NCBI GenBank assembly: GCA_029263315.1
Contig: JAJCXR010000036.1
Coordinates: 1-34,927 of the forward strand
Direction: 5' to 3'
DNA: 34,927 bases
DNA from: Acidobacteriota bacterium
GTDB taxonomy: Bacteria; Acidobacteriota; Thermoanaerobaculia; Multivoradales; J023
In this document: positions 8,115 through 15,538 of the stretch, one piece after another
How positions within the stretch are numbered: position 1 is the first letter of the stretch
Layout: every line of letters begins with the position of its first letter
Notes under the pieces: model-generated
Database searches by the model: none
What the model was told of the DNA's origin: nothing
The model's input: only the letters and a program-made list of their open reading frames with translations
Translations under genes and position numbers: made by a program

Positions 8115-8825
8115 TCACCTCGGCGAATCGCGGAGGTCGAGGAGCAGGATCTCGCTGCTCTCTTCGGCGGTCAGCGATACGGCGTGCTCGGCCCGTACCC
8201 CGACCCCGTCGCCGGTGGTGAGGACCAGGTCTCCGAGTGTCGCCTCCCCTTGGACCAGATGGAGCCAGGCGCTGCGTTCCGGCGCCAGCTCGTAGACCAA
8301 GTGCGTCCCCGGCTCGAGCAGGGCCGAATACACCAGCACGTCCGGTTGAATACGCAGTGATCCCCGACGGCCGTCGGGTGAGCAGACAGCGCACAGCCTG
8401 CCCCGGCGCTCTGCGACGCTGAAGCGCTTCAGCTCATGGCTGGGCTCGAGCTCGGCCGGCGTCGAATGCAGCCAGATCTGGAAGACCTGCGCCCAGTCGG
8501 TCTGGGAGGCATTTGTGTCGCGGTGGCGCCTACCGCGCCCCGGGGTGAGGCGGCGGAATTCGCCCGCCTGGACGAGCCCCGAGCTATGCAGTGAATCCTC
8601 CCAGGCGAGCGCACCCTGGCGGACGAAGGTGACGATCTCGACATCCTCCTGCGATTGGCGCGTCATGCCCCCACCCGGAGGCAGTCGACACTCGTCGAAG
8701 GCCACGAGGGGGCCAAGACCCTCTGCCGCTGGCCTAGTATCGTCGGGGGGAAAGAAGGTCAGCCAGGACTCCTGCCCCCGGTCCTGAGAAAGGTGGCGCT
8801 CCTCGGCCCTGCGGAGAGTGATCAT
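8115..8825 (-). CDS. Pirin-family bicupin protein with substituted metal ligands
   Basis: This 236-aa protein follows the pirin/YhaK layout: MITLRRAEER, GLGPLVAFDECRLPPGGG (36-53), EDVEIVTFVRQGALAWEDS (60-78), AGEFRRLTPGRGRRH, VFQIWLHSTPAELEPS and a second cupin to the C terminus. In metal-binding pirins the segment after PPGGG reads like HPHRD and supplies two His ligands. Here it reads MTRQSQED, so both are Gln. The later His (RRH) is present, but the usual Glu two residues on is Asp. Iron binding and quercetinase-type activity are therefore unlikely unless other residues substitute. It is divergent from the sigma-54 activator gene. The Shine-Dalgarno site is weak. Confidence 0.85.
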   Translation of the reverse strand: MITLRRAEERHLSQDRGQESWLTFFPPDDTRPAAEGLGPLVAFDECRLPPGGGMTRQSQEDVEIVTFVRQGALAWEDSLHSSGLVQAGEFRRLTPGRGRRHRDTNASQTDWAQVFQIWLHSTPAELEPSHELKRFSVAERRGRLCAVCSPDGRRGSLRIQPDVLVYSALLEPGTHLVYELAPERSAWLHLVQGEATLGDLVLTTGDGVGVRAEHAVSLTAEESSEILLLDLRDSPR

Positions 8826-8885
8826 CGTCGGACTCGACTATCCAAGAGCCCTAGCCAGAGCCATGGCCAAGTGGAAACCGCCCGA

Positions 8886-8912
8886 ACCGCCGCCCCTGTT
8901 CTGGTGGTTCTC
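8886..8912. promoter_or_regulatory. Inverted repeat between pirin and sigma-54 activator genes
   Basis: GAACCGCC (8886-8893) and GGTGGTTC (8905-8912) are complementary at 7 of 8 positions with an 11-bp spacer, in the 274-bp divergent intergenic region. XylR/DmpR-type activators bind inverted repeats upstream of targets, so this could be an activator site. I found no clear -24/-12 promoter near it. Confidence 0.25.
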
Positions 8913-9099
8913 TGATCGCATCGAAGCCCTCTTCCGGCACACGCTCGGTGTATGAAGTTACCTGCTTTGGATCGATAGCAGACTCCATGCCAAGAAATAA
9001 TCCATTGTGATTCAGCTATTTGCGCAACATCCGCGGCGCAGCCCATGGTGACACCGATCAAAATGAAGTACAGTTGTTTCAATCTGATGGAGGTGGCCG

Positions 9100-10746
9100 A
9101 TGCGCGTCGAAGATCTGCAACACGAAGAGCTCCTGGAGCTGGACCCGGAGGGCGGCGTGATCCGTTTCGCCGGGCAGCGGGCGTTGCTGCTCGACGCTGT
9201 GGCCATGGGACTCCTGCGGCAGTATCTGGTCGAGAACTTCGGCTTGACCGCAGCCCGTGCGGTGCTCTCCCAGTTCGGTTTCGCCCATGGCTGGCGTATG
9301 GCGGCGGCCGTGCAGAAACAATTCAACTGGGCAGAGCAGGTGCAGTGGCGTCGTGCGGGCCCACGCCTTTACACCCTCCAAGGGCTGTTTCGCACCGAGC
9401 CGGGATGTGATGATCCGCTCAGCAAAAAGGGGGCGATGCTGCTCGCTTCCTACGAGGCAGAGCAGCATCTGCTGCACTTCGGCCGTTCGGACTCGGCCGT
9501 TTGCTGGACCATTTGCGGCCTGATCAGCGGCTACGTCAGCCACACCGCGGGCACGGAGATCTACGTTCTCGAAGATCGTTGCCTGGGCCAAGGTCACGCC
9601 GCCTGCCACCTCCTGGGACGCACCCGCGAAGAGTGGGGCGACGAGCACGCCGAGGCGCTGACGTTTTTCGACTCGGCTCGCCTGCAAGAATGCCTCGACG
9701 TCTCACTCAGTAGGGTCACGGAGACTTTGAAGACGGCGGAAAAGAAGCTCCAAGCGCACCGCAGAGCACTGGTCCGCGTCGAGCACGACATCGCAGCGCC
9801 CCTGGGGATCGTCGCCAAAAGTCCGAAGATGCGACACGTGGTGGACCTGGCACGACGGGTGGCGAAGGTCGACGCGACCGTGCTCATCACCGGCGAGAGC
9901 GGGGTGGGTAAGGAACGGATCGCTCGCCTCGTCCACGACGAGTCGACACGCGCAGCGGGGCCGTTCATCGCCGTCAACTGCGGCGCCATCACCGAGTCGC
10001 TGCTCGAGAGCGAGCTTTTCGGGCACAAACGCGGCGCCTTCACCGGCGCGGCTTCGGACCGTCCCGGTCTGTTCGAGGCCGCCAACCACGGAACCTTATT
10101 GCTCGACGAGATCGGCGATATTTCTGCGGGCATGCAAGTCAAGCTCCTGAGGGTGCTTCAGGAGATGGAGGTCCGCCGGGTCGGGGAGAATACCAGCCGG
10201 CCGGTGAACGTGCGGGTGCTGGCGGCCACCAACCGCGATCTGGCCCGCGGCGTCGCCGAAGGCACCTTCCGGCAAGATCTGTACTACCGGCTCAAGGTCG
10301 TCGACCTCCACGTTCCGCCGCTGCGCGACCGCAGGGACGACATCTTGCCGCTCGCCCGGCTACTGCTGGCGGAGGCTGTGGTTCGCATGGCTCGCGATAT
10401 TTCGGGGCTTACACCGCGGGCGGCCGATCAGCTGCTGCGCTACGACTGGCCGGGCAACGTCCGCGAGCTCGAGAACGCCATGGAGCGGGCCGTCGCCCTG
10501 GGGCGCGGAAGCCGAATCGATGCGGACGACTTGCCCGAGGAGATCCGCCAGGCGTTTCCCAGGCCGATGGTCACCGGCGGCACGGTGCAGCCCCTCGCCG
10601 ATGTCGAAAAGGATTACATCCTCGCAGCGCTGAAGCTCAACGATGGCAACCGGACGCGCACCGCCGAGCAGCTTCAGATCGGCTCGGCAACGCTCTACCG
10701 CAAGCTCAAGCGCTACGGATTGATCCACAGTAGGAACAAGGAGTAG
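9100..10746 (+). CDS. Sigma-54-dependent activator, XylR/DmpR type (XylR_N-V4R-AAA+-Fis HTH)
   Basis: This 548-aa regulator has an activator-recruitment/ligand domain (about 1-180), a linker (about 195-235), an AAA+ core (about 236-475) and a Fis-type helix-turn-helix (about 510-545). The core has Walker A GESGVGKE (265-272), the sigma-54 loop GAFTGA (312-317) and Walker B LLLDEIGD (333-340). The V4R region keeps Cys135, Glu158, Cys161 and Cys169. The spacing E-x2-C-x7-C and the upstream C-W match the structural zinc site of the phenol sensors MopR/DmpR. It should bind a small, perhaps aromatic, ligand and then drive sigma-54 RNA polymerase. No aromatic catabolic genes are nearby, so targets are elsewhere or include the divergent pirin gene. 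GGAGGT precedes the ATG. Confidence 0.92.
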   Translation: MRVEDLQHEELLELDPEGGVIRFAGQRALLLDAVAMGLLRQYLVENFGLTAARAVLSQFGFAHGWRMAAAVQKQFNWAEQVQWRRAGPRLYTLQGLFRTEPGCDDPLSKKGAMLLASYEAEQHLLHFGRSDSAVCWTICGLISGYVSHTAGTEIYVLEDRCLGQGHAACHLLGRTREEWGDEHAEALTFFDSARLQECLDVSLSRVTETLKTAEKKLQAHRRALVRVEHDIAAPLGIVAKSPKMRHVVDLARRVAKVDATVLITGESGVGKERIARLVHDESTRAAGPFIAVNCGAITESLLESELFGHKRGAFTGAASDRPGLFEAANHGTLLLDEIGDISAGMQVKLLRVLQEMEVRRVGENTSRPVNVRVLAATNRDLARGVAEGTFRQDLYYRLKVVDLHVPPLRDRRDDILPLARLLLAEAVVRMARDISGLTPRAADQLLRYDWPGNVRELENAMERAVALGRGSRIDADDLPEEIRQAFPRPMVTGGTVQPLADVEKDYILAALKLNDGNRTRTAEQLQIGSATLYRKLKRYGLIHSRNKE

Positions 10747-10760
10747 GACCGTTCCGTGCC

Positions 10761-10787
10761 CTAAGGGCCGCGACCCTCAGTTTTTTT
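10761..10787 (+). terminator. Probable intrinsic terminator after the sigma-54 activator gene
   Basis: CT-A-AGGG (10761-10767) pairs with CCCT-C-AG (10774-10780) around CCGCGA, with one mismatch, followed by seven T. The stem is short but the T-run is good. The T-run also forms lysine codons at the 3' end of the opposite-strand 54-codon ORF, so the two convergent genes overlap here. Confidence 0.5.
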
Positions 10788-10941
10788 GCTTCGATTTGAG
10801 GGCCTGGGCAACGTCCTGCTCGATACCGACGTGGCGGGTATCTTCCTCCTCGGCAGCCTGGCCGCTGAAGTGCCGGCGTAGTAGGAGCGCCGCCCAAATT
10901 GCCGCACCTATTCCCAAGAGTGTCACGAGGTCGAATTGCAT
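10777..10941 (-). CDS. Small single-span membrane protein, 54 aa
   Basis: An ATG at 10939-10941 is preceded by GAAGGA at ideal distance and opens 54 codons. The peptide starts MQFDLVTLLGIGAAIWAALL (hydrophobic, one likely transmembrane helix, about 4-22), then a basic turn (RRH) and a charged tail ending KSKQKN. Its start overlaps the 3' end of the racemase-like gene by 19 bp, which implies translational coupling in the same operon. I do not recognise a family. It is too short for most gene callers. It may assist or localise an operon partner; that is inference. Confidence 0.6.
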   Translation of the reverse strand: MQFDLVTLLGIGAAIWAALLLRRHFSGQAAEEEDTRHVGIEQDVAQALKSKQKN

Positions 10942-12131
10942 GGTGATTCCTTCATGTTGTTGTCAAGTCCTTGTCGTTGGCTGAATTTCGAGCTCTGACC
11001 GCCGCCGCCGAGCTCGCTGGTCGCGTCGATTGTGCGAAGGATTCCACCTGCTGCCACGGACGCTGGGCACCGATGCTTCGACACCTTGGCGACGAAGGGC
11101 GAGGTCATGGAGCGGATCAGCGCGCTGTAATTCATCTGAAACCTGATCTCGGCGCCGACGCTGATGTGGTTGCGGCCAGTGCTCGCGATCAGGTGGTCGC
11201 TGCTGGCCGCGAGTATCTCGATACCGGGCGGCGGGCGGAGACCGTCGGGATCGGTGTCCTGGCGTCCGACGGCCAAAATCGTCTGCGAGAGGCGCCCCCG
11301 ATCGATGGCCGCTGGCATCTCTCCGAAGGCGCTCTGTGCGATGTCGCCCCACGGTAGCGAAGGCTTCACCTTCGACTCGATCACCTCGGCGACGAGGCAG
11401 ATGGCGTCGGTGTGCAACCCAGCGATCGGTTGGCGACGGAGCGTTTCTCGACCCAGCAGAATTGCCTCACCCAGACGGAGATCGTTGATGCGCCCGGCGT
11501 CGGCGTCACTGAACGCCCAGTTGAGGTTGGCGGAATTGCCGCCGGACACGATGTCCAGGGTCAGGCTCAGCTGCGTCTCGACCCGGTCAGCGAGGGCAGA
11601 AAGCTCGGCCATGTTCCTGGGATCTGGCGACACACCGCTGCGGCAGGCGAGATTGGCTCCGATGCCTCGGAGAACGATGTTCGGGAAGAGGAGCACCTGC
11701 CTAGCGATGTCCTCGAGATCTCCGGGCATGATGCCTTCCCGGAGATCGCCCAACTCGACCATCAGCACGATGCCGTGCGTCCGCCTCGCTTCCTGCGCCG
11801 CAAGGGAGAGCCGGCTGATCACCTCGAGCTCGGTATTGAAGCTGATATCGGCATTGGCTACGACGCGATGCACCTGACTAAGCATTGGAGAACGCAGCAG
11901 TATCATCGTCGCCCGCAGGCCCGCGCGGCGCATCGCTTCGATGCTCTCGATGTGGGAGTCGCCGAGCGTCCGCACGCCCGCCCTGATCAGCGCCTCGGCG
12001 ATCGCGGGTGAGCCGAGGGTCGCCTTCATGACACCGGTGACCGAGATGCGGCGTGCGGCCAGCAGCCCGACCAAGGCATGGGCATTGTGCTGTATCTTGT
12101 CGAGGTCGATCTCCAATCTTGGCGCGGTCAT
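10923..12131 (-). CDS. Alanine/ornithine racemase-family PLP enzyme (fold type III)
   Basis: This 402-aa protein has the N-terminal alanine racemase (TIM barrel) pattern: LEIDLDKIQHNAHAL, then VTGVMKATLG with probable PLP lysine K36, GVRTLGDSHIESIEAMRRAGL, and later ANLACRSGVSPDP and VSGGNSANLNW. This is the COG3457/ornithine racemase-like branch, whose members use one PLP per barrel and act on free amino acids. The start ATG overlaps the DUF1611 stop (TCAT on the plus strand), so the two are translationally coupled. The C-terminal ~30 residues (GGGGQSSKFSQRQGLDNN) look like a low-complexity extension. The pairing with a DUF1611/DgcN-like protein points to D-amino acid metabolism. Substrate unknown. 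Confidence 0.85.
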   Translation of the reverse strand: MTAPRLEIDLDKIQHNAHALVGLLAARRISVTGVMKATLGSPAIAEALIRAGVRTLGDSHIESIEAMRRAGLRATMILLRSPMLSQVHRVVANADISFNTELEVISRLSLAAQEARRTHGIVLMVELGDLREGIMPGDLEDIARQVLLFPNIVLRGIGANLACRSGVSPDPRNMAELSALADRVETQLSLTLDIVSGGNSANLNWAFSDADAGRINDLRLGEAILLGRETLRRQPIAGLHTDAICLVAEVIESKVKPSLPWGDIAQSAFGEMPAAIDRGRLSQTILAVGRQDTDPDGLRPPPGIEILAASSDHLIASTGRNHISVGAEIRFQMNYSALIRSMTSPFVAKVSKHRCPASVAAGGILRTIDATSELGGGGQSSKFSQRQGLDNNMKESPCNSTS

Positions 12132-13351
12132 TCCGCGCTGGCTAGCAAACGCTCCTCAAACACCGGGAACGCAGAGAGAACCATCTCCGCCAGGAGCTCG
12201 GGGGCCCGAGCCAACGCATCGGTGGCGGGAATGCCGAGCTCGTGCTCGTACCGCCGGATCGCTCCGTCGACCTCCGCGTCGGACATGTTCTCGTGGTTGA
12301 TGGTGAGGCCGATGACTTTGGTGTCGGCAAACGTCTGGATGAGATGGATCTCGCTGGCTGGCGTCGGCATGGCCATTTGGGGGAAATCACAACGATGGCT
12401 ACGCCCGGGTGCATGCTGCAGCACCACACCGTCGGGACAGCTACCCCGAAGAATGAAGCTCGAGGTCGAGTAGGCGGGATGGCTCAAGGCCCCCTGCCCT
12501 TCGATAATGATCACCTCGGGATTCTCGCCTTCGAACGCTTCGACCACGGCCGCTTCCATCTCACCGGCGCAGAACTGGGAGGGAACGGCATCGAGCGCAA
12601 TGCCGTAGCGCGCCCCCTGAATCAAGCCGGTCTGGCCGGTGCCGACCAGCACCGCTTTGACGCCCAGGTCGTTGAGGGCGCGGGTCAGGATGGTGGCGGT
12701 CGTACGTTTGCCGATGGCGCAGTCGGTGCCCAGGACGGCGATGCGCGGGCAGGTGACCTCGGCAATGCGGCCGCTGAACATGCGCAGATCCTTATTGGCG
12801 CGGGGCCTTCGCACATCGAGAATGTGCACCTTGCCCGCGACGCATGCCGCTGCCAGCTCCGGGTCGTCATTGAGAAATTCGTGGAGACCACTGACGACAT
12901 TCATGCCACGACCCATGGCCTCGAGCACGAGATCATGCTCCCATGCCGATAGCATTCCACTGGCCGGCGCCATTCCGTAGATGAAGTAGTCCGGTACGCC
13001 CCCGGCGTGGGCTAGCGCCTCGGCAAGGTTACGACAGACGGGGATCGCTTTCGGCTCCTCGCCTAGAACCACACCGGCATCGAGACCCGCCTGCTGGCTG
13101 TCGATGACCGAGAGGATCCGGTACTTCTCGGAGTGACGCACCAGGCCGTTAGCGGTCTTGCCGTCGATGGCCCCAAAGTTCGCTTCACAATAAACAATCG
13201 CCGTCGCAACCGTACTTTCGGCTGGCCTGTCGAGCTCGATCTGCGTCGACACCGGGTCAAAATTCAGGCTGACTGGCGCCGAGCCGACGATCTCTCGGAT
13301 ATCTCGTGCCCTGCCTCGGAGCCGGTGCAGATCAGCTCTCGCTTGGAGCAC
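12128..13351 (-). CDS. DUF1611 protein (DgcN-like), P-loop fold
   Basis: The GTG at 13349-13351 has AAGGAG six bases upstream and overlaps the previous gene by only 20 bp, so I prefer it to longer starts; a GTG at 13252 is an alternative. The 407-aa product has a Rossmann-like N domain (VYCEANFGAIDGKTANGLVR, then VIDSQQAGLDAG) and a C-terminal P-loop-like domain with GTDCAIGKRTTATILTRAL (about 208-226), VGTGQTGLI and IIIEGQGALSHPAY. This is DUF1611; members named DgcN have been reported as D-glutamate N-acetyltransferases in a D-Glu catabolic route. There the partner is an epimerase-like DgcA, whereas here a fold-III racemase follows by a 4-bp overlap. The reaction here is inferred. Confidence 0.85.
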   Translation of the reverse strand: MLQARADLHRLRGRARDIREIVGSAPVSLNFDPVSTQIELDRPAESTVATAIVYCEANFGAIDGKTANGLVRHSEKYRILSVIDSQQAGLDAGVVLGEEPKAIPVCRNLAEALAHAGGVPDYFIYGMAPASGMLSAWEHDLVLEAMGRGMNVVSGLHEFLNDDPELAAACVAGKVHILDVRRPRANKDLRMFSGRIAEVTCPRIAVLGTDCAIGKRTTATILTRALNDLGVKAVLVGTGQTGLIQGARYGIALDAVPSQFCAGEMEAAVVEAFEGENPEVIIIEGQGALSHPAYSTSSFILRGSCPDGVVLQHAPGRSHRCDFPQMAMPTPASEIHLIQTFADTKVIGLTINHENMSDAEVDGAIRRYEHELGIPATDALARAPELLAEMVLSAFPVFEERLLASAE

Positions 13352-14177
13352 AAAGATCTCCTTGCCGAGAATAGCCCGGGTTGCACGACCAGTCGTTTCC
13401 GGAATACCGGATGTGAGCGTTCGCCGGTACAACCAGGGGCACGCACAAGAGGCCTTGTCGCTGGTAGCTTCGCCCGCACTCCCAGTCGCCTCCCGAGGAA
13501 GCGAGGTGACCGTCATCAGGCACCTCCACCGCTACGCACGAGCTGCCGCTCTGGCGGAAACCCCGGTCGCAATTCCAGGCGTCTCCCGAGGCAGCGAGAT
13601 ATCCCCGTGCGGGCACGGTGACGGCCAGGCAGGAGTCATCGGCTCTCTTGTAGCCGCGCTCACACTCCCAATCGTGCCCGCGGGAGTCGAGGAAGCTGTT
13701 CGGTGGAAGCGCGACCTTCTCGCAAGCCTCCCCGATGGCTCGATAACCCCGATCGCAGGCCCAGCCATGCAGCGAGGATTCCTCCACAAACGCGTGCTTC
13801 GGCAAGTGGACCGCGATGCACCTTTGATCGACCTTCACGAAACCTCGCGCGCATCGCCAGTCGTGGCCGGAGAGACTCAAGAAGGCATTGGGCGGTGCGT
13901 CGACCGCGGCGCAAGATCCCTCGACCTTACGGAATCCTCGGGTGCACTCCCATCCGTCCCCAAAAGAGCTCAGATAAGCATTCTGAGGCACCTCGATCAC
14001 CACGCACGACCGATCGACGTTGCGATACCCCCAGTCGCATTCCCATCCGCCACCGTAACGGGTCTGGTGCGCATTGTTCGGCGTTTCGGCAGGCAGAGCC
14101 TGGGTGCTGGCGACGGCGGTGGCGATGCAAAGTAGTAACGTCAACAACAGTCTGTGAAATCGAGTTTCGTGTCTCAA
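13332..14177 (-). CDS. Secreted Cys/Trp repeat protein (31-residue repeats)
   Basis: TTG start at 14175-14177, supported by GGAG 9 bp upstream. The 281-aa protein has a signal peptide (about 1-29, LLLTLLLCIATAVASTQA). Seven full repeats of about 31 residues and a partial eighth follow, with consensus W-x-C-x-x-G-[YF]-x6-C-x-x-V-x-x-P-x-x-A-[YF]-L-x-x-S-G-x-D. Each repeat has two Cys, so one disulfide per unit is likely. I recall similar tandem modules in other bacterial secreted proteins but no assigned function. It is the first gene of an operon with DUF1611 and racemase-like genes; its end overlaps the DUF1611 start. A role in the envelope, perhaps binding, is inference. Confidence 0.75.
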   Translation of the reverse strand: MRHETRFHRLLLTLLLCIATAVASTQALPAETPNNAHQTRYGGGWECDWGYRNVDRSCVVIEVPQNAYLSSFGDGWECTRGFRKVEGSCAAVDAPPNAFLSLSGHDWRCARGFVKVDQRCIAVHLPKHAFVEESSLHGWACDRGYRAIGEACEKVALPPNSFLDSRGHDWECERGYKRADDSCLAVTVPARGYLAASGDAWNCDRGFRQSGSSCVAVEVPDDGHLASSGGDWECGRSYQRQGLLCVPLVVPANAHIRYSGNDWSCNPGYSRQGDLCAPSES

Positions 14178-14702
14178 TGTCTTATTCTCCGACCGCGGGC
14201 GCGGTTCTAGCTTCTATAGTTCGTTGCGAGCACAGCCTTCTGTCGGCTTCAGCGACTCTCGGCGCTCGGCACGGTCCTACAAGTTGCCCTGCAAGATACC
14301 GGCCATCGTCCTCATCCCATGTTTTCAGCGACTTGCGCCGCGCTGACGGTGCCCTCCCGCAGGCCCATCGATCGAAACGATGCGGTCAATTTAATGCGGT
14401 GGGTGATTGACGCGGGGCGACCTCCCCCAGATCAGGATGCCCACCGCTGAGCGCCAGCCCGCCGTCGGTCCGGCCCCGCGTTGACGCGGCGGAGGCGATT
14501 ACCTAGAATGGCCAAAGGTCTGCAACGACAGAAACTTGCGAAAGCACAGCCGTAGCTGCGAGGTGCTTTTACCGGCTCAGGCGCCGTATGACGACCGCCC
14601 TATGACGACGGCTGAAAGGCAGCCACGTCTCCAGCGGGCCACGGCTGACGACGGGCCACGGCGAGACGGAGCGAGCAGAGCTCCACAGAACGAGGTGCTG
14701 TA
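14178..14702. other. Intergenic region between divergent operons
   Basis: These 525 bp should hold promoters for the repeat-protein operon (minus) and the ICMT-like operon (plus). I see no family-like ORF. A 15-codon frame at 14508-14555 encodes a basic peptide but has no good ribosome site. TATGACGAC occurs twice near 14590-14608. No clear terminator or regulatory site could be assigned. Confidence 0.35.
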
Positions 14703-15404
14703 ATGACCGTCGGCGATTACATCAATACCCACAAGGCGCTGGTCATCCCGGTGATCCTAGGTTTGATGTGGCACTACCAGAACTGGTCGACCGAGGCTTT
14801 TGTCTATCTCAGCATTCACGGCACGTACAGCCTTCTTTGGCTGATCAAACAAGCGACGTTTCGAGATCTTCGGTTCGATGAGCAGAAGCCCGTTTGGATT
14901 GGCGTGCTGTTCGTTTTTCTGCCTTTGGCGGGATATTACATCGCACCTTTCCTTTTGATCAGCCGATTTGTCGTCTTGCCCCCTTACCTCTTCGCAATCG
15001 TGCTGTTCTTGTTCAACATGGGTGTTTTTCTGCACTATGTCAGCGATGCACAAAAATACTACACATTGAATCTTAAAAAAGGTTTGATCGAAGACGGCCT
15101 GTTCAGCAGAACACGCAACCCCAACTATCTCGGCGAAGTCTTCATTTATGTTGCCTTTGCTTTGATGTCGATGCACTGGCTTCCCTTCCTAGTACTCTCA
15201 GCCTGGGTCTTTGGATTCTTCGTCAGGAACATGCTGCAGAAGGACCGGTCCCTCTCGAGACATCCAGGTTTTGCCAGGTATCGAGCCCGCACCGGCCTGC
15301 TGTGGCCTCGGATTCTGCCCGTCCGAGCCGTCGCCGAGCCATCGCGAGCACCGGGTTCCGACAATGAATCCGCTCAATCGCCGCAGCGAGAAGAGTCGGC
15401 ATGA
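14703..15404 (+). CDS. Integral membrane methyltransferase-like protein (ICMT/DUF1295 type)
   Basis: This 233-aa protein has five to six hydrophobic segments. Its C-terminal half matches the isoprenylcysteine carboxyl methyltransferase/DUF1295 pattern: LIEDGLFSRTRNPNYLGEVF (about 127-146), then hydrophobic ALMSMHWLPFLVL, FVRNMLQKDRSLSRHPGFARYRARTG (about 173-198). The R-N-P-x-Y-x-G motif and the downstream E/D-x..Y-x-x-Y region bind SAM in ICMT. The substrate is unlikely to be prenyl-cysteine here; lipid or small-molecule methylation or reduction is possible. GAGGTG precedes the ATG. The stop (ATGA at 15401-15404) overlaps the start of the next ORF, so it begins a coupled three-gene unit. Confidence 0.8.
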   Translation: MTVGDYINTHKALVIPVILGLMWHYQNWSTEAFVYLSIHGTYSLLWLIKQATFRDLRFDEQKPVWIGVLFVFLPLAGYYIAPFLLISRFVVLPPYLFAIVLFLFNMGVFLHYVSDAQKYYTLNLKKGLIEDGLFSRTRNPNYLGEVFIYVAFALMSMHWLPFLVLSAWVFGFFVRNMLQKDRSLSRHPGFARYRARTGLLWPRILPVRAVAEPSRAPGSDNESAQSPQREESA

Positions 15405-15538
15405 GCGAAGATTTCCTGCAACCCACTTACGTTCTTGCCGGTGCAGGTCAGGAGATCGAGGCGGCGGAGGCGGCTCTGTTTCGGCCGAAACAAAATCCTG
15501 CGCTAAGACGCTGGGTGAGAGAACATTTCCTGACATGA
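15401..15538 (+). CDS. Small 45-aa ORF bridged by ATGA overlaps on both sides
   Basis: An ATG at 15401 overlaps the preceding stop as ATGA, and the stop TGA at 15536-15538 overlaps the next gene's ATG as ATGA. The peptide begins MSEDFLQPTYVLAGAG and ends WVREHFLT, with an acidic Ala/Glu-rich helix-like middle. No signal peptide or Cys. Double start-stop overlaps argue that it is translated. I do not recognise a family; it could be a small partner of the fused enzyme or the surviving head of a larger gene. Confidence 0.55.
   Translation: MSEDFLQPTYVLAGAGQEIEAAEAALFRPKQNPALRRWVREHFLT

Noticed and set aside
8826..9082. Minus-strand ORF between pirin and activator genes
   Set aside because: No ribosome site or family pattern; it covers the expected divergent promoter region.
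8826..9099. Sigma-54 -24/-12 promoter
   Set aside because: No TGGCAC-N5-TTGC match with correct spacing was found on either strand.
13352..13516. N-terminal extension of the DUF1611 gene to 13516
   Set aside because: It overlaps the Cys-repeat protein by 185 bp, has no family resemblance, and a GTG with an ideal AAGGAG site lies at 13351.
14508..14555. 15-codon basic peptide frame
   Set aside because: No ribosome binding site and too short to support.
15211..15534. Extension of the fused SpsF-aminotransferase upstream of 15535
   Set aside because: It overlaps the ICMT-like gene and the 45-aa ORF, the residues look like out-of-frame Arg/Gly-rich sequence, and the ATGA overlap at 15535 marks the start.
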